Shown: positions 1-12,332, numbered from the stretch's first letter. The stretch is 64,000 nucleotides of DNA from Moraxella caprae DSM 19149 (GCF_000426885.1 NZ_AUGF01000006.1:38638-102637); one strand, 5' to 3'. The notes: a model not told the origin generated them from the letters alone. Made by a program: numbers and translations.

Positions 1-3000
1 CCGAGATAAACGACTCGGTGGCAAGCGATGCTTTGGTGATACCTAGTAGCTGACGCTCATAAACGATTGGGAATTTGTCATTGGCGATAAGCTCTTCGTT
101 TAAGGCACGCACTTTGGTGTATTCCACTTGGTCGCCTTTGAAGTAGCTAGAATCACCGCCATCAATCACTTCTACTTTACGGAGCATTTGACGAACGATA
201 ACCTCGATGTGCTTATCGTTAATCTTCACGCCTTGTAAGCGATAAACCTCTTGGACCTCATTAACCACGTAATTCGCCAATGCCGTCTCGCCTTTTAAGC
301 GTAAGATGTCATGTGGATTTTGTGGACCATCAGAGACAATCTCACCACGCTCGACATGCTCGCCCTCAAAGACGTTGATTTGACGCCATTTTGGAATGAG
401 CTCTTCGTGTTCGTTACCCTCTTCATCGGTGATGACAAAGCGGTTTTTGCCTTTGGTTTCTTTACCAAATGACACCGTACCACTCACCTCTGCCATAATG
501 GCGTGGTCTTTTGGTTTACGAGCTTCGAACAAATCAGCCACTCGTGGCAGACCACCGGTAATGTCTTTGGTACCTGATGTGGCTTGTGGCACACGACCTA
601 GCACCGAACCTGCGGTTACCGTTTCGCCCTCTGACACACGAATCACGGTCTCAGCAGGTAGGAAGTATACCACTTCACGCCCATCTGTCGTATCTAGGAT
701 GATGGCAGGACGTAAGTCTTTGGAGAGACTTGGGCGGTCTTTACTTGCCAAAATCTCAAAGGAGCTCATGCCCGTGGTTTCATCCACCTTAACCGTTGCG
801 GTCATGCCATCGGCAATATCACTAAATCGTGCTGTACCGGCAAACTCGGTGATGATTGGATGAGTATGCGGATCCCATTTGGCAATAACATCGCCTGCAC
901 CCACTTCGGCACCGTCACGCACCAAGATGTTAGAACCATAAGGCACTTTATAACGCTCACGCTCACGACCTTGGGCATCTGCCACACCAATCTCTGCCGA
1001 ACGAGAGACGACCACCAAATGACCATCAGTGTGTTCTACGGTTTTCATGTTATGAAAACGCACTGTACCGTTATTGCCCACTGATACGCTGTTGTCTACT
1101 GATGCTGCACTTGCCGCACCACCCACGTGGAACGTACGCATGGTTAGCTGTGTGCCTGGTTCACCAATGGACTGGGCTGCCATAACACCAACTGACTCGC
1201 CGATATTGACAAGATGACCACGAGCCAAATCACGACCATAACACTTAGCACATACGCCTTGCATTGCTTCACAGGTGATAACTGAACGTACATACACCTC
1301 GTCAATGGCGTTGTTGTCCAGCACTTCAACCAGACGTTCATCAATCAGCGTACCTGTGGGGATAACTACCTCGCCATCGTGATTGATGACATCTTTGGCG
1401 GTCACACGACCCAATACACGGTCACCCAAACGCTCAACAATCTCACCACCATCAATCACGGGGGTCATAAGCTGTCCTGCATCGGTGCCACAGTCATCAT
1501 GCGTAATCACCAAGTCCTGTGCTACGTCTACCAAACGACGGGTCAGATAACCCGAGTTAGCAGTTTTTAGGGCGGTATCAGCAAGACCTTTACGGGCACC
1601 GTGTGTTGAGATAAAGTACTGCAATACCGTCAAGCCTTCACGGAAGTTCGCTTTAATCGGTGTCTCAATGATAGAACCGTCTGGTTTTGCCATCAAGCCA
1701 CGCATACCAGCAAGCTGACGAATCTGCGTGGCACTACCACGAGCCCCCGAGTCTGCCATCATGTAGATAGAGTTAAAGGATTTTTCTTTCTCAATCTCAC
1801 CTTGACTGTTCACCACTTCATCAGTCGATAAGTTATCCATCATCGCATTGGCGATTTTATCAGACGTACGAGACCAAATATCAACCACTTTGTTATAGCG
1901 TTCACCTGCGGTAACAAAACCACCCTCAAACTGCTGTTCAATCTCACGCACCTCAGCGTCCGCAGTATCAACAATCTCTTTCTTGTTCGGCGGAATCACC
2001 ATGTCTTCCATGCCGATTGAGATACCTGATAAGGTCGCTTGGGCAAAGCCTAGATACATCAAATGGTCAGCAAACAGAACAGATTCTTTAACACCCAGTT
2101 TGCGATAGCATGAGTTTAGCAGTTTAGAGATGTTTTTCTTGGTCATCTCTTTGTTGCATTCTTCAAATGCCATGCCCTCTGGCATGATGTTCCAAATCAG
2201 CAAACGCCCTGCAACCGTGTCTTTGATTTCGGTCTTGGTGTTTTTCTCGCCAGTTCTTTCATCCAAAATCGTCTCAGTAACACGTACTTTGATTTTGGCA
2301 TTGACAGATAAGTCATCAGAACCGATGGCACGCAAGGCTTCATTGACCGTACTAAACGCCATATTTTCGCCTTTGGCATTGACATGGCTACGGCTGATGT
2401 AGTACAGACCGAGCACCACGTCTTGTGATGGCACAATAATCGGCTCGCCGTTAGCAGGCGATAGGATGTTATTGGTAGACATCATCAAGGCACGAGCTTC
2501 AAGCTGAGCTTCTAGGGTCAATGGCACGTGTACCGCCATTTGGTCGCCGTCAAAGTCAGCGTTAAATGCCGCACACACAAGTGGGTGGAGCTGAATGGCT
2601 TTACCCTCAATAAGCACAGGCTCAAAGGCTTGCAAGCCTAGACGGTGAAGTGTTGGGGCACGGTTCAGTAGCACAGGATGTTCACGAATGACGCTAGCGA
2701 GCATATCCCACACCACAGGCTCTTCACGCTCTACCATTTTTTTGGCAGCTTTGATGGTCTGGGCAATGTTGTTTTGCAATAATTTTGCGTAAGTAAACGG
2801 CTTAAATAGCTCCAATGCCATTTTCTTAGGCAAACCGCATTGGTGCAGACGTAGGGTTGGACCTACCACAATCACCGAACGACCTGAATAATCCACACGC
2901 TTACCCAAAAGGTTTTGACGGAAACGACCTTGCTTACCTTTAATCATGTCTGCAAGCGATTTTAATGGACGCTTGTTTGAACCTGTGATGGCACGTCCAC

Positions 3001-3940
3001 GACGACCGTTATCAAGCAAAGCATCGACCGCTTCTTGAAGCATGCGCTTCTCGTTACGCACGATGATGTCGGGGGCATTTAGCTCCAACAGGCGTTTTAG
3101 GCGGTTATTACGGTTAATGACACGGCGATATAAATCGTTCAAATCAGACGTGGCAAAACGTCCGCCTTCAAGTGGTACCAATGGACGCAAATCAGGTGGC
3201 AATACAGGCAAAACTGTCATCACCATCCATTCAGGCTTGTTACCCGAATCACGGAACGCCTCTAATAGTTGCAAGCGTTTTGACATCTTTTTAAGTTTAG
3301 TCTCAGAGCCTGTTTGGGGAATGGTCGCACGCAGCTCATCAATCTCGCCATCGACATCAATATCTTTTAGCAAGTCTTGAACGGCTTCTGCACCCATCTT
3401 GGCAATGAACTCATCGCCGTATTGTTCTAAGGCATTAAAATATTGTTCATCATCTAGCAGTTGGTACTTTTCAAGACCTGTCATGCCAGGGTCGGTGACG
3501 ATGTAGCTTTCAAAATACAGCACACGCTCGATATCACGCAAGGTAATATCAAGCAGTAGACCGATACGGCTTGGCAAGGATTTTAAGAACCAAATGTGGG
3601 CAACAGGCGAAGCAAGCTCGATATGACCCATGCGGTCACGACGAACTTTGGCGGCAGTCACTTCTACGCCACATTTTTCACAAATGATACCTTGAAATTT
3701 GCGACGTTTGTATTTGCCACACAAACACTCAAAATCCTTGACAGGTCCAAAGATTTTGGCACAAAACAAACCGTCACGCTCAGGTTTAAAGGTGCGGTAG
3801 TTAATGGTTTCTGGTTTTTTGACTTCGCCATGCGACCATGATTTGATGGTGTCAGGGCTTGCCAAAGAAATTTGAATGCTGTCAAACTCTTTTACCCCGC
3901 CATCAGCAGGGCCTTTCATGATGTCTAATAAATCTTTCAA
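1..3940 (-). CDS. rpoC: RNA polymerase beta' subunit, C-terminus cut by window edge
   Basis: Largest catalytic subunit of RNA polymerase. About 1313 codons are present, and the last roughly 90 residues lie beyond base 1. The N-terminal zinc ribbon has Cys72, Cys74, Cys87 and Cys90. The absolutely conserved NADFDGD loop, whose three aspartates bind the catalytic Mg, is at residues 460-466 (bases 2543-2563). The start is a TTG at 3938-3940: translation from it gives [10 protein letters not shown], matching the family N-terminus, and a GGAG sits 7 nt upstream. The first ATG (3917-3919) would remove seven conserved residues. The gene lies 73 bp after rpoB in the same operon with no terminator between them, so the two are co-transcribed. 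Identity is certain; only the C-terminal end is unseen. Confidence 0.98.
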   Translation of the reverse strand, partial: MKDLLDIMKGPADGGVKEFDSIQISLASPDTIKSWSHGEVKKPETINYRTFKPERDGLFCAKIFGPVKDFECLCGKYKRRKFQGIICEKCGVEVTAAKVRRDRMGHIELASPVAHIWFLKSLPSRIGLLLDITLRDIERVLYFESYIVTDPGMTGLEKYQLLDDEQYFNALEQYGDEFIAKMGAEAVQDLLKDIDVDGEIDELRATIPQTGSETKLKKMSKRLQLLEAFRDSGNKPEWMVMTVLPVLPPDLRPLVPLEGGRFATSDLNDLYRRVINRNNRLKRLLELNAPDIIVRNEKRMLQEAVDALLDNGRRGRAITGSNKRPLKSLADMIKGKQGRFRQNLLGKRVDYSGRSVIVVGPTLRLHQCGLPKKMALELFKPFTYAKLLQNNIAQTIKAAKKMVEREEPVVWDMLASVIREHPVLLNRAPTLHRLGLQAFEPVLIEGKAIQLHPLVCAAFNADFDGDQMAVHVPLTLEAQLEARALMMSTNNILSPANGEPIIVPSQDVVLGLYYISRSHVNAKGENMAFSTVNEALRAIGSDDLSVNAKIKVRVTETILDERTGEKNTKTEIKDTVAGRLLIWNIMPEGMAFEECNKEMTKKNISKLLNSCYRKLGVKESVLFADHLMYLGFAQATLSGISIGMEDMVIPPNKKEIVDTADAEVREIEQQFEGGFVTAGERYNKVVDIWSRTSDKIANAMMDNLSTDEVVNSQGEIEKEKSFNSIYMMADSGARGSATQIRQLAGMRGLMAKPDGSIIETPIKANFREGLTVLQYFISTHGARKGLADTALKTANSGYLTRRLVDVAQDLVITHDDCGTDAGQLMTPVIDGGEIVERLGDRVLGRVTAKDVINHDGEVVIPTGTLIDERLVEVLDNNAIDEVYVRSVITCEAMQGVCAKCYGRDLARGHLVNIGESVGVMAAQSIGEPGTQLTMRTFHVGGAASAASVDNSVSVGNNGTVRFHNMKTVEHTDGHLVVVSRSAEIGVADAQGRERERYKVPYGSNILVRDGAEVGAGDVIAKWDPHTHPIITEFAGTARFSDIADGMTATVKVDETTGMSSFEILASKDRPSLSKDLRPAIILDTTDGREVVYFLPAETVIRVSEGETVTAGSVLGRVPQATSGTKDITGGLPRVADLFEARKPKDHAIMAEVSGTVSFGKETKGKNRFVITDEEGNEHEELIPKWRQINVFEGEHVERGEIVSDGPQNPHDILRLKGETALANYVVNEVQEVYRLQGVKINDKHIEVIVRQMLRKVEVIDGGDSSYFKGDQVEYTKVRALNEELIANDKFPIVYERQLLGITKASLATESFIS

Positions 3941-4013
3941 ATGACTTCTCCGCTTAGTTTTATGTCATCGCAAGCTGGTGCTTATCAAAGACAAGCACCT
4001 AACTTAACAGCAA

Positions 4014-7000
4014 TTACTTTTTCTCTTTTAGGTCAATGTTAATACCCAAAGAGCGAATTTCTTTGGTCAGTACGTTAAACGACTCAGGCATGCCGGGATT
4101 CATGTACTGCTCACCGTCCACAATGTTCTTATACATGCGAGTACGACCCTCAACATCATCCGACTTCACAGTCAGCATCTCTTGCAAGGTGTAGGTTGCA
4201 CCATATGCCTCCAACGCCCACACTTCCATCTCACCGAAACGCTGACCGCCGAACTGGGCTTTACCACCAAGTGGTTGCTGAGTAACCAGTGAGTAAGAAC
4301 CAGTTGAACGGGCATGCATCTTATCATCAACCAAGTGGTTAAGTTTTAGCATGTACATGTAGCCAACCGTGACAGGACGGTCAAACTTCTTACCAGTGCG
4401 TCCGTCATATAGCGTTTGCTGACCTGATTTATCAAGCCCTGCAAGCTCCAACAGCTCTTTGATTTGGGTTTCTTTGGCACCATCAAAGACCGCCGTACCC
4501 ATTGGCACACCAGCACGCAAATTCTCAGCCATGGCTAGGATGTCTTCATCGGACAAACTGTCCAAATCCACCTGCTCGCCACCAACTTGGTTATAAATCT
4601 TATCCAAGAATTCACGCAACTCGCCAACAGCGGCTTGCGAGCGTAACATGGCATTAATCTTATCACCCAAGCCACGTGCCGCCATCCCCAAATGCGTCTC
4701 CAACACCTGACCGATGTTCATACGAGATGGTACACCCAGTGGGTTTAGCACGATGTCCACAGGATTGCCGTTTTCGTCATAAGGCATGTCTTCAACGGGC
4801 ATGATACGAGAGACAACACCCTTGTTACCATGACGACCTGCCATTTTATCGCCAGGTTGGATACGACGTTTTACCGCCAGATAGACCTTGACGATTTTTT
4901 GTACGCCGTGAGCTAGGTCATCGCCTGCGGTTAGTTTGGCTTTTTTCTTAGCAAATTTCTCATCAATCTCTTTTTGCTTATCAGTTAGATACTCAGCAAT
5001 TTGAGTTAGACGCTCAGAAATCTCTTCTTCGGCAGGTTGGATGTCAAGCAAAGTCTCCAAGGGCAAGCTCTCCATGTCAGCACCTGTCAGCACCGTGCCT
5101 GCTTTAAAGCCTGCACCGCCTGAGACTTTTTTGCCATCTAATAGTGTGATGATACGACCACGTGCTGCCGCCTCAAAAATCACAAGTTCTTCTTTTAGGT
5201 CTTTGCGATAGTCATCAAGCATGGCTTTTTCAATAGCCTTGGCACGACTGTCTTTTTCCAATCCATCACGGGTAAAGACTTGCACGTCAATGACCGTACC
5301 CTTGGTTGATGATGGCACACGCAAAGACGTGTCTTTGACATCCGCCGCTTTCTCACCAAAAATGGCACGTAGCAGTTTTTCTTCGGGCGTCAGCTGACTT
5401 TCGCCTTTTGGTGTTACTTTACCCACCAAAATGTCGCCTGCATCTACCTCGGCACCGATATAAACGATACCCGCTTCATCAAGATTTGATAGAGCAGCCT
5501 CGCCTACGTTTGGAATATCGCCTGTAATCTCCTCTGGTCCAAGCTTGGTATCACGAGCCACACAGGTCAGCTCTTGGATATGAATCGTGGTGAAACGGTC
5601 TTCTTGCACCACTCGCTCAGAGAGCAAAATAGAATCCTCAAAGTTATAACCATTCCACGGCATGAACGCCACACGCATGTTTTGACCCAAAGCAAGCTCG
5701 CCTAGGTCAGTAGATGGACCATCAGCTAAGATGTCGCCACGAGCAATCACGTCGCCGGCATTGACAATAATACGTTGGTTGATACAGGTGTTTTGGTTGG
5801 AGCGAGTGTATTTGATAAGGTTATAAATATCAATGCCTGCCTCACCTGCGGTCATCTCAGATTCATTGACACGCACGATGATACGACTGGCATCAACATC
5901 TTCAATCACACCGCCACGCTTGGCAACCACGCACACGCCACTGTCACGAGCCACGTGACGCTCCATGCCTGTACCCACAAGCGGTTTGTCAGCACGCAAG
6001 GTTGGTACGGCTTGACGTTGCATGTTCGAACCCATCAAGGCACGGTTAGCGTCATCATGCTCCAAAAACGGAATCAAACTTGCCGCCACCGACACAACCT
6101 GACGTGGCGAGACGTCCATGTGCGTTACTTTATCGGGACTCATACGCACCGATTCGCCATGATAACGCACCATCACCATCTCTTCGGTCAGCTCGCCGTG
6201 TTCATTCATGGGCGAGTCTGCTTGGGCAACAACCGTACCCACTTCTTCGATGGCGGACATGTATTCGATGTCATCGGTTACTTTGCCATCTACAACACGA
6301 CGGTAAGGCGTTTCTAAAAAGCCGAAGTTATTGGTTTTGGCAAAGACCGCCAATGAGTTAATCAAACCAATGTTTGGACCTTCGGGCGTTTCAATCGGAC
6401 ACACACGACCATAATGCGTGGTATGTACGTCACGCACCTCAAAGCCTGCACGTTCACGAGTCAAACCACCAGGACCTAAGGCGGAGACACGACGTTTGTG
6501 CGTAATCTCTGACAGGGGGTTATTTTGGTCCATGAACTGAGACAGCTGTGATGAACCAAAAAACTCTTTGATAGACGCCGCCACAGGCTTAGAGTTAATC
6601 AAGTCTTGGGGCGATAAGTTGTCAGATTCGGCAACGGTCAGACGCTCTTTGACCGCACGCTCCACACGAGCCAAACCGATACGAAATTGGTTTTCGGTCA
6701 TCTCGCCCACCGAACGAATACGACGGTTACCTAGATGGTCGATATCATCAACCTCACCACGACCGTTACGAATCTCAATCAGCTCTTTTAGGACATCAAT
6801 GATGTCTTGATTGGACAACACGCCCTGCTCACGTTGCACGTCAATACTGTCGCTGTCTACAAAATCACGGCCCAAACGACGGTTAAACTTCATGCGACCA
6901 ACGTTTGATAAGTCATAACGCTCATGGCTAAAAAACATCGATTCGAACAGTTTTTCGGCAGTTTCCAAGGTTGGCGGCTCGCCTGGACGCATGACCTTAT

Positions 7001-8120
7001 AAATCTCAATGAGCGCCTCTTCACGCGTGGTAATCGTGTCAGCACGCAGTGTATCAGCGATATACGCCCCGTGGTCGATGTCATTGGTGAACAAGATTTT
7101 AAAGCCTTTGATGTTCTTATCAGCCAGCTTAACCAGCAATTCATGGTCAATCAAGCTGTTGGCACGGGCAAGCACTTCATCATGATAAATCACGTCTTCG
7201 GCAAGGATACGCTCATACAAATACTCGTCAGGCACCGCCAATTTGGTCATGCCAGACGCTTGGATTTCCTTAATACGGCGGGCGTTAATACGCTTACCTT
7301 GCTCAACAATGACCTTGCCTTCAGGCGAGACAATGTCAAACTGTGCCATCTCGCCTTGTAGGCGCTCAGGTACAAGCTCAACTTCAAAACCGTTATCACC
7401 TTTAAAGACATCCACAGTCTCAAAGAATGTAGACAAAATATCTTCTGTATTCATGCCAATGGCACGCAAGATGATGGTTGCAAGCAATTTACGACGACGG
7501 TCGATACGGGCATACACCAAGTCTTTGACATCAAATTCAAAGTCAAGCCATGAACCACGATAAGGAATAATACGGGCGTTATAAAGTACCTTACCGCTAG
7601 AATGCGATTTGCCTTTGTCGTGGTCAAAAAACACACCGGGTGAACGGTGAAGTTGTGAAACAATCACACGCTCAGTACCATTAATGATGAACGTACCATT
7701 ATCGGTCATGAGCGGAATCTCACCCATGTACACGATTTGGTCACGAATGTCTTTAATTGCTGCTTTGCTTTCTTTGTCTTTGGCGTCTTTGTCTTTGACT
7801 ACTAGGCGAATTTTGACGCGTAGGGGAGCAGCAAAGGTTGAGCCACGCATGATACATTCACGCTCATCAAACTCAGGCTCACCCAGATAATATTCAACGT
7901 ATTGTAGCTCAGCATTGCCAGAATGACTGGTAATAGGAAAAATTGATGAAAACGCTGCTTGCAAACCGATGTTGGCACGGGCAGCAGGTTTTTTGTGTTC
8001 TTGTAAAAACTGCTCGTAAGAATCCACCTGAATGGCGAGCAAGTACGGCACGTCCATCACATCAGGCAGACGAGAAAAACTTTTACGAATACGTTTTTTT
8101 TCAGTATAAGAATATGCCAT
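4014..8120 (-). CDS. rpoB: RNA polymerase beta subunit
   Basis: Complete beta subunit of 1368 residues, against about 1342 in E. coli. The rifampicin pocket is intact: MDQNN starts at residue 530, and the positions matching E. coli Asp516, His526 and Ser531 (here 531, 541 and 546) carry the wild-type residues. The motif GRHGNKGV near the active site is present in the C-terminal third. The start [15 protein letters not shown] matches the family. It is preceded by a 371-bp spacer holding a terminator-like hairpin after rplL, and it is followed by rpoC. This is the standard rplJL-rpoBC arrangement, with beta/beta' level likely set by partial read-through. Confidence 0.99.
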   Translation of the reverse strand: MAYSYTEKKRIRKSFSRLPDVMDVPYLLAIQVDSYEQFLQEHKKPAARANIGLQAAFSSIFPITSHSGNAELQYVEYYLGEPEFDERECIMRGSTFAAPLRVKIRLVVKDKDAKDKESKAAIKDIRDQIVYMGEIPLMTDNGTFIINGTERVIVSQLHRSPGVFFDHDKGKSHSSGKVLYNARIIPYRGSWLDFEFDVKDLVYARIDRRRKLLATIILRAIGMNTEDILSTFFETVDVFKGDNGFEVELVPERLQGEMAQFDIVSPEGKVIVEQGKRINARRIKEIQASGMTKLAVPDEYLYERILAEDVIYHDEVLARANSLIDHELLVKLADKNIKGFKILFTNDIDHGAYIADTLRADTITTREEALIEIYKVMRPGEPPTLETAEKLFESMFFSHERYDLSNVGRMKFNRRLGRDFVDSDSIDVQREQGVLSNQDIIDVLKELIEIRNGRGEVDDIDHLGNRRIRSVGEMTENQFRIGLARVERAVKERLTVAESDNLSPQDLINSKPVAASIKEFFGSSQLSQFMDQNNPLSEITHKRRVSALGPGGLTRERAGFEVRDVHTTHYGRVCPIETPEGPNIGLINSLAVFAKTNNFGFLETPYRRVVDGKVTDDIEYMSAIEEVGTVVAQADSPMNEHGELTEEMVMVRYHGESVRMSPDKVTHMDVSPRQVVSVAASLIPFLEHDDANRALMGSNMQRQAVPTLRADKPLVGTGMERHVARDSGVCVVAKRGGVIEDVDASRIIVRVNESEMTAGEAGIDIYNLIKYTRSNQNTCINQRIIVNAGDVIARGDILADGPSTDLGELALGQNMRVAFMPWNGYNFEDSILLSERVVQEDRFTTIHIQELTCVARDTKLGPEEITGDIPNVGEAALSNLDEAGIVYIGAEVDAGDILVGKVTPKGESQLTPEEKLLRAIFGEKAADVKDTSLRVPSSTKGTVIDVQVFTRDGLEKDSRAKAIEKAMLDDYRKDLKEELVIFEAAARGRIITLLDGKKVSGGAGFKAGTVLTGADMESLPLETLLDIQPAEEEISERLTQIAEYLTDKQKEIDEKFAKKKAKLTAGDDLAHGVQKIVKVYLAVKRRIQPGDKMAGRHGNKGVVSRIMPVEDMPYDENGNPVDIVLNPLGVPSRMNIGQVLETHLGMAARGLGDKINAMLRSQAAVGELREFLDKIYNQVGGEQVDLDSLSDEDILAMAENLRAGVPMGTAVFDGAKETQIKELLELAGLDKSGQQTLYDGRTGKKFDRPVTVGYMYMLKLNHLVDDKMHARSTGSYSLVTQQPLGGKAQFGGQRFGEMEVWALEAYGATYTLQEMLTVKSDDVEGRTRMYKNIVDGEQYMNPGMPESFNVLTKEIRSLGINIDLKEKK

Positions 8121-8386
8121 TAAGAATCCTTACGTTAAACTAAGAAAAGCACTCTGATTGAGTACCAGAAAACTACCAGCCTTCAAAAAATTAACCACCG
8201 CTCTTTTGCCCTACATTTTTAAATATCAAAGACACAAAAACACGCCAAACACGATATCGCATTTAGCTTATCAAAAACTTTGAAAATATGGCTTGTGCAT
8301 AGGGAGCGTTTGTCCTTTTTGAAGTGTGCTGACACCAGCTTAAAAGACCGTGCTAACACAAAAGGTCAAATACCCAATTATACAGT

Positions 8387-8424
8387 AAAAAACCCCATCT
8401 TGCAATAACAAAATGGGGTTTTTA
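8387..8424 (-). terminator. rplL-rpoB attenuator hairpin
   Basis: Read on the minus strand, this is a stem of AAAAACCCCAT paired with ATGGGGTTTTT around a roughly 14-nt loop, followed by a T-run. It is a textbook intrinsic terminator located 67 nt after the rplL stop. In other proteobacteria a leaky terminator here lowers rpoBC output relative to L7/L12, and the same role is inferred. The rest of the 371-bp spacer (8121-8386) shows no ORF and no convincing promoter. Confidence 0.8.
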
Positions 8425-8491
8425 TCAAATTTCTTGTGTTAAATTGATGATTATCAATCTAAGAAAAATGAGTTAAGCGGTTAAACTTAGA

Positions 8492-8866
8492 TTATTTAAG
8501 TTCAACAGAAGCACCAGCTTCTTCAAGTTTCTTCTTAAGCTCTTCAGCTTCAGCTTTAGAAGCACCTTCTTTAATAGTTTGTGGTGCACCTTCAACCAGG
8601 TCTTTGGCTTCTTTTAGACCTAGACCGGTAACTTCACGCACTACTTTAATAACAGCAACTTTCTTGTCGCCACCAGAAGTGATAACAACGTTGAAGTCAT
8701 CTTTTTCTTCAGCAGCACCGCTAGCGTCGCCACCAGCAGCAGGAGCAGCAGCTAGAGCAGCAGCAGATACACCGAATTTTTCTTCCATCGCAGAGATAAG
8801 CTCAACGATTTCCATAACTGATTTAGCTGCGATAGCATCTAAGATTTGTTCGTTAGTTAGTGACAT
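8492..8866 (-). CDS. rplL: 50S ribosomal protein L7/L12
   Basis: Ribosomal stalk protein of 124 residues, normal for the family. The N-terminal dimerisation domain (about 1-35) is followed by an Ala/Gly-rich hinge (about 36-55) and the C-terminal factor-binding domain, including [15 protein letters not shown]. It recruits elongation factors to the ribosome as dimers bound to L10, whose gene lies 72 bp upstream. The two are presumably translated from one mRNA. It is followed by the attenuator hairpin before rpoB. The minus-strand start has a purine-rich upstream stretch (AGGAAT). Confidence 0.98.
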   Translation of the reverse strand: MSLTNEQILDAIAAKSVMEIVELISAMEEKFGVSAAALAAAPAAGGDASGAAEEKDDFNVVITSGGDKKVAVIKVVREVTGLGLKEAKDLVEGAPQTIKEGASKAEAEELKKKLEEAGASVELK

Positions 8867-8938
8867 AGCAATTATTCCTATGAAATAAAGATTGAATAAA
8901 AAGTTTGATTAAATAAAAGCGATAACCGATGTCTAAGA

Positions 8939-9442
8939 TTAAGCGGCTTCGGCTTCCATTTTGTCGCGAAGAGCGGCAAGTGTACGAGCCAGTTTGCCCG
9001 CTGCGGCTTCTTTCATGGTACCCATCAGACGTGCAATCGCTTCGTCGTAAGTAGGCAGGGTTGCGAGTTTATCAATAGATTTTGCATCAATAAATTCGCC
9101 TTCAAAAGCTGCACCTTTGATTTCGAACTTGTCATTACCTTTGGCAAATTCCTTGAACAGACGTGCCGCAGCACCTGGGTGTTCATTTGAAAATGCAATC
9201 AAGGTAGGACCTACGAAAACATCATTCATGCAAGCATAGTCAGTACCTTCTAAGGCACGACGTAGTAGCGTGTTACGTACGATACGCATCTCAACGCCTG
9301 CTGCACGAGCTTGTTTACGAAGTTCGGTCATCTGACCCACTGTCACGCCACGAGAATCGGCAACAACAGCAGATAGGGCAACTTTGGCAGCTTCATTTAC
9401 TTCAGCAACAATTGCTTGTTTGTCTTGAAGATTTAGTGCCAT
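8939..9442 (-). CDS. rplJ: 50S ribosomal protein L10
   Basis: Base of the L7/L12 stalk, 167 residues. It opens with [15 protein letters not shown] and carries the family motif [17 protein letters not shown] around residues 26-42. The C-terminal helix that anchors L7/L12 dimers is Ala/Lys-rich. GGAG lies 7 nt before the ATG. A roughly 250-nt leader with its own promoter precedes it; in related bacteria L10 (with L12) binds such a leader and represses translation of rplJL, so autogenous control is likely here by homology of arrangement. Confidence 0.98.
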   Translation of the reverse strand: MALNLQDKQAIVAEVNEAAKVALSAVVADSRGVTVGQMTELRKQARAAGVEMRIVRNTLLRRALEGTDYACMNDVFVGPTLIAFSNEHPGAAARLFKEFAKGNDKFEIKGAAFEGEFIDAKSIDKLATLPTYDEAIARLMGTMKEAAAGKLARTLAALRDKMEAEAA

Positions 9443-9690
9443 GGGTTGTCTCCATATTTATCACTAAGTGATAATTAATTTTACAAGCCAATATAAATAA
9501 AGACTTGCACCGAATATACGGCGAGATTTTCACCGTCTGCGTAGGCGAATGATTTTACCCATTCATTAGGCTGATGTTTAAGAATAACCACCAACACCTA
9601 CGGTCTTAGACAGCACAACCCGTTGTGCTGAGCTAATGTCTTAAAATCTGTTTTTATGAGTAAGTCATACGGGTAACTTGTCACAAAATT
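9443..9690 (-). promoter_or_regulatory. rplJ leader (presumed L10-L12 autoregulatory RNA)
   Basis: Non-coding stretch of about 250 nt between the predicted promoter and rplJ. It contains several self-complementary segments, for example AGCACAACGGGTTGTGCT (9614-9631), which forms a hairpin. Position, length and structure fit the ribosomal protein L10 leader family of gammaproteobacteria. The assignment rests on context and visible hairpins, not on a covariance-model match. Confidence 0.65.
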
Positions 9691-9695
9691 GCACC

Positions 9696-9723
9696 ATTAT
9701 AAGCGAAAAATCTCAAAAAGCAA
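9696..9723 (-). promoter_or_regulatory. rplJL internal sigma-70 promoter
   Basis: On the minus strand, TTGCTT and a consensus TATAAT are separated by 16 bp, placed just after the rplA stop and ahead of the L10 leader. The position matches the known rplJ promoter of enteric bacteria. Confidence 0.75.
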
Positions 9724-9758
9724 GCAATTTGTGATTTTTCGCCCAAATCCATCAAGGA

Positions 9759-10460
9759 TTATTTGTTGGCACGGTGTGGTACTGGGTCAATGGCAAGACC
9801 AGGACCCATGGTGCTAGATAGCGTAATCTTCTTGATATAAATACCCTTAGAAGTTGCTGGTTTAGCACGTTTTAGGTCATTTAGTAGAGCAGTTGCGTTT
9901 TGCTCGATTTGCTCACCAGTAAAGCCTACTTGACCGATAGAAGCATGGATAATACCTGCTTTATCTACACGATACTGAGCCTGACCTGCTTTGGTGTTTT
10001 TAACCGCAGTAGCAACATCGGCAGTGACTGTACCAACTTTTGGGTTTGGCATTAAGCCGCGTGGACCCAATACAGTACCCAACTGACCAACAACACGCAT
10101 CGCATCAGGAGAAGCGATGACCACATCAAAGTCAAGGTTGCCCGCTTTAATGCTCTCTGCTAGGTCTTCAAAGCCAACAACATCCGCACCTGCCTCTTTA
10201 GCGGCGTCAGCAGCAGCACCTTGGGCAAATACCGCAACACGTTTGGTTTTACCAGTACCAGCAGGTAGGTTGGTCGCACCACGAACCACTTGGTCTGATT
10301 TACGTGGGTCAACACCTAGGTTGATGGCGATGTCGATAGACTCTTTGAATTTAGAGGCAGGTAGGCTGTTTAGAACCTCAACCGCTTCTTCGATGGTGTA
10401 TAGTTTGTTGCTATCTACTTTTTCAGCAATTAGCTTTTGACGCTTGGTTAGCTTAGCCAT
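9759..10460 (-). CDS. rplA: 50S ribosomal protein L1
   Basis: L1 of 233 residues, normal length. It starts [15 protein letters not shown] and has the conserved [16 protein letters not shown] segment around residues 128-143. It forms the mobile L1 stalk that handles E-site tRNA, and in many bacteria it represses its own operon by binding the rplK leader. Its ATG overlaps the rplK stop by one base (TAATG), implying translational coupling. The rplJL promoter begins immediately after it. Confidence 0.98.
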   Translation of the reverse strand: MAKLTKRQKLIAEKVDSNKLYTIEEAVEVLNSLPASKFKESIDIAINLGVDPRKSDQVVRGATNLPAGTGKTKRVAVFAQGAAADAAKEAGADVVGFEDLAESIKAGNLDFDVVIASPDAMRVVGQLGTVLGPRGLMPNPKVGTVTADVATAVKNTKAGQAQYRVDKAGIIHASIGQVGFTGEQIEQNATALLNDLKRAKPATSKGIYIKKITLSSTMGPGLAIDPVPHRANK

Positions 10461-10891
10461 TACACACCCTCCACATTAAGACCCATTGAGCGAGCAGTAC
10501 CAGCGATGGTACGTATCGCTGCGTCTAGGTCAGCACCGGTCAAATCCGCTTCTTTGGTTTTGGCAATTTCTTCTAGTTGAGCACGAGTTACTGTACCAAC
10601 TTTGGTTTTGTTAGGAACAGCAGAACCTTTGGCAATGCCAGCTGCTTTACGTAGCAATACTGCCGCAGGTGGTGACTTCATCACAAACGTAAATGACTTG
10701 TCATTAAATACAGTGATAACCACAGGAATTGGCAGACCTGGTTCGATGTTTGCAGAAGCGGCGTTAAATTCTTTACAGAACGCCATGATGTTCACGCCTT
10801 TTTGACCCAAAGCAGGACCGATAGGTGGCGATGGATTTGCTTTGCCAGCAGGCACTTGTAGCTTGATGTAGCCATCAATCTTCTTTGCCAT
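10460..10891 (-). CDS. rplK: 50S ribosomal protein L11
   Basis: L11 of 143 residues: an N-terminal domain with [16 protein letters not shown] and the proline-rich [17 protein letters not shown], then the C-terminal rRNA-binding domain. It forms part of the GTPase-associated centre and is needed for RelA activation. I start at the ATG at 10889-10891 (MAKK), which has GGAG 9 nt upstream. A possible upstream start at 10906 would add MESIL, which the family lacks. It is coupled to rplA by a one-base overlap. Confidence 0.97.
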   Translation of the reverse strand: MAKKIDGYIKLQVPAGKANPSPPIGPALGQKGVNIMAFCKEFNAASANIEPGLPIPVVITVFNDKSFTFVMKSPPAAVLLRKAAGIAKGSAVPNKTKVGTVTRAQLEEIAKTKEADLTGADLDAAIRTIAGTARSMGLNVEGV

Positions 10892-11075
10892 GAGAATACT
10901 CTCCAATGGTGGGTGATAACGCTAAAATAGCTCCCCATGATGTTCAAATCTGAAAATGCTTTCAAATTCACCTAAATGACAATCAGCTCGGTGCTGATTT
11001 GTCTGTCAATCAAAAGCCCCGAACATCTGTCCAGAGCTAAAAGACTATTATAACAGGTTTTTATAAAAAATTAAA
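10892..11075 (-). promoter_or_regulatory. rplKA promoter and leader
   Basis: A TATAAT (11047-11052) with a weak -35 TTTAAT (11070-11075) 17 bp upstream overlaps the nusG stop. The roughly 150-nt leader that follows contains a 7-bp hairpin, AATCAGC/GCTGATT, at 10981-10999. L1 represses L11-L1 expression through such leaders in other bacteria. Control here is inferred. Confidence 0.55.
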
Positions 11076-11601
11076 CTGTTTTTTCAACTTTTGTAAATTC
11101 AATCTCAACGTCTGTTGGGCGACTAAACACGCTGACCGTCAAAGATAGTTTGGATTTTTCATAATCCACTTTTTTGACCATGCCTTTAAAGTCGGCAAAA
11201 GGCCCGTCAATGATAAGCACTTCTTCACCTGGCTCAAACATGGTCTTCGGTCTTGGAGCATCTGCACCTTTGTTGATACGGTTTAGAATGCGGTCGGCTT
11301 CGACCTTGGTGATGGGTGCAGGTTGGTCTTTGGTACCACCGATAAAGCCTGAGATGTTCGGGCAGTCTTTGACCACGTGCCATGTATCTTCACGCATTTC
11401 CATCTCAATAAGCACATAACCTGGGAATAGTTTATGCTCAACAGTGCGTTTTTTGCCATCACGCATTTCAATCACTTCTTCGGTCGGCACAAGCACATCA
11501 CCGAAATACTCGGACAGCTCACTTCTTTTGATACGTTCAATTAAGGCACGTTGAACTTGTTTTTCGTAACCTGAAAATGCTTGAATGATATACCAACGCA
11601 T
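11071..11601 (-). CDS. nusG: Transcription termination/antitermination factor NusG
   Basis: NusG of 176 residues. The NGN domain begins MRWYIIQAFSGYEKQVQ and binds the beta' clamp helices. The C-terminal KOW domain contains GEEVLIIDGPFADFKG (about 127-142) and contacts Rho, NusE or the ribosome. It sits 39 bp downstream of secE, the usual pairing. A promoter for rplKA overlaps its stop codon. Confidence 0.98.
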   Translation of the reverse strand: MRWYIIQAFSGYEKQVQRALIERIKRSELSEYFGDVLVPTEEVIEMRDGKKRTVEHKLFPGYVLIEMEMREDTWHVVKDCPNISGFIGGTKDQPAPITKVEADRILNRINKGADAPRPKTMFEPGEEVLIIDGPFADFKGMVKKVDYEKSKLSLTVSVFSRPTDVEIEFTKVEKTV

Positions 11602-11640
11602 GATGATTTTCCTAATGATATAAGCCGATAAGAGATAAGA

Positions 11641-12150
11641 TTAATGCAAAATAAACCCAAGCAGATAATTAAATAAATTATCCAGTAGCCACACGATAAA
11701 ACCCACGATAATCATCACCACAATGACCTGCCATGTGTATTTAAAGGTCTCGTTTTTGGTCGGCCATGTCACACGGCGAAGCTCAATGCCTGCATCTTTT
11801 AGCAATACATTAAAGGCTCGCCCTTGATGGGTAAAAGCAAGACAAATCACCGCTAACAATACAAGTCCTGCCGTGATAAGTAGCTGAGTGATTGACTCGG
11901 TGGCAGGTGCCCAATAACGTGGCAAATAGGTAGAAATGAGTGTAGAGCTAATTAAAGCAACAATGGCGATGAGCCACAGCACGATGTCTACGCCAGAGCG
12001 AGTGGTTGCCACATCAACGACATTTTCTTCGGAGACGACAACGGCTTTGCGTTTATTTAGTAGGCTCTCGGCAGTGGCTTTGGCGTCTGCCAAGCGAGTT
12101 TCTAAATCGCTTTTGGTGTCGTTTTGGGGATTATTCTTATTGTCGCTCAT
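11641..12150 (-). CDS. secE: Protein translocase subunit SecE
   Basis: Essential membrane subunit of the SecYEG channel, 169 residues. Three hydrophobic segments lie at about 54-76, 87-106 and 138-167. The conserved cytoplasmic part ELRRVTWPTKNETFKYT precedes the last segment. As in E. coli it is the three-helix form, but the N-terminal soluble stretch (about 50 residues, rich in Lys, Asp and Ala) is longer. It is followed by nusG and preceded by tRNA-Trp, and is probably on the same transcript as the tRNA. Confidence 0.96.
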   Translation of the reverse strand: MSDNKNNPQNDTKSDLETRLADAKATAESLLNKRKAVVVSEENVVDVATTRSGVDIVLWLIAIVALISSTLISTYLPRYWAPATESITQLLITAGLVLLAVICLAFTHQGRAFNVLLKDAGIELRRVTWPTKNETFKYTWQVIVVMIIVGFIVWLLDNLFNYLLGFILH

Positions 12151-12209
12151 GCAAAAGATTTCCTTAAAATAAGGAAGTGATGATTAAAAAAAAGGGGGAA
12201 ATAAAAAGA

Positions 12210-12285
12210 TGGCAGGCGACGAGGGACTCGAACCCCCAACCTGCGGATTTGGAGTCCGCTGCTCTACCAATTGAGCCAGTCGCCT
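12210..12285 (-). tRNA. trpT: tRNA-Trp (anticodon CCA)
   Basis: A cloverleaf can be drawn on the minus strand: acceptor AGGCGAC/GTCGCCT, D-arm GGCTCAATTGGTAGAGC, anticodon loop with CCA in ACTCCAAATC, T-arm GGGGGTTCGAGTCCC, discriminator G and an encoded 3' CCA. Total length is 76 nt. It lies 60 bp upstream of secE. In many gammaproteobacteria tuf precedes this tRNA; here the upstream gene is an unrelated divergent lipoprotein. Confidence 0.97.
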
Positions 12286-12304
12286 AAGGGTGTTAAGGAC
12301 TGCT

Positions 12305-12332
12305 ATTATATACATATTTTTGGCATTTGCAA
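12305..12332 (-). promoter_or_regulatory. Promoter for tRNA-Trp-secE-nusG
   Basis: TTGCAA and TATAAT on the minus strand with 16-bp spacing; the -10 is about 20 nt from the mature tRNA 5' end. It is a strong candidate for the head promoter of the superoperon. Confidence 0.75.

Noticed and set aside
5775..7361. Plus-strand ORFs opposite rpoB, the longest about 180 codons
   Set aside because: They mirror rpoB codon structure and encode His/Arg/Thr-rich sequence without known motifs; they are shadows.
8200..8370. Promoter for rpoBC in the rplL-rpoB spacer
   Set aside because: No acceptable -35/-10 pair could be found; read-through past the attenuator is the simpler explanation.
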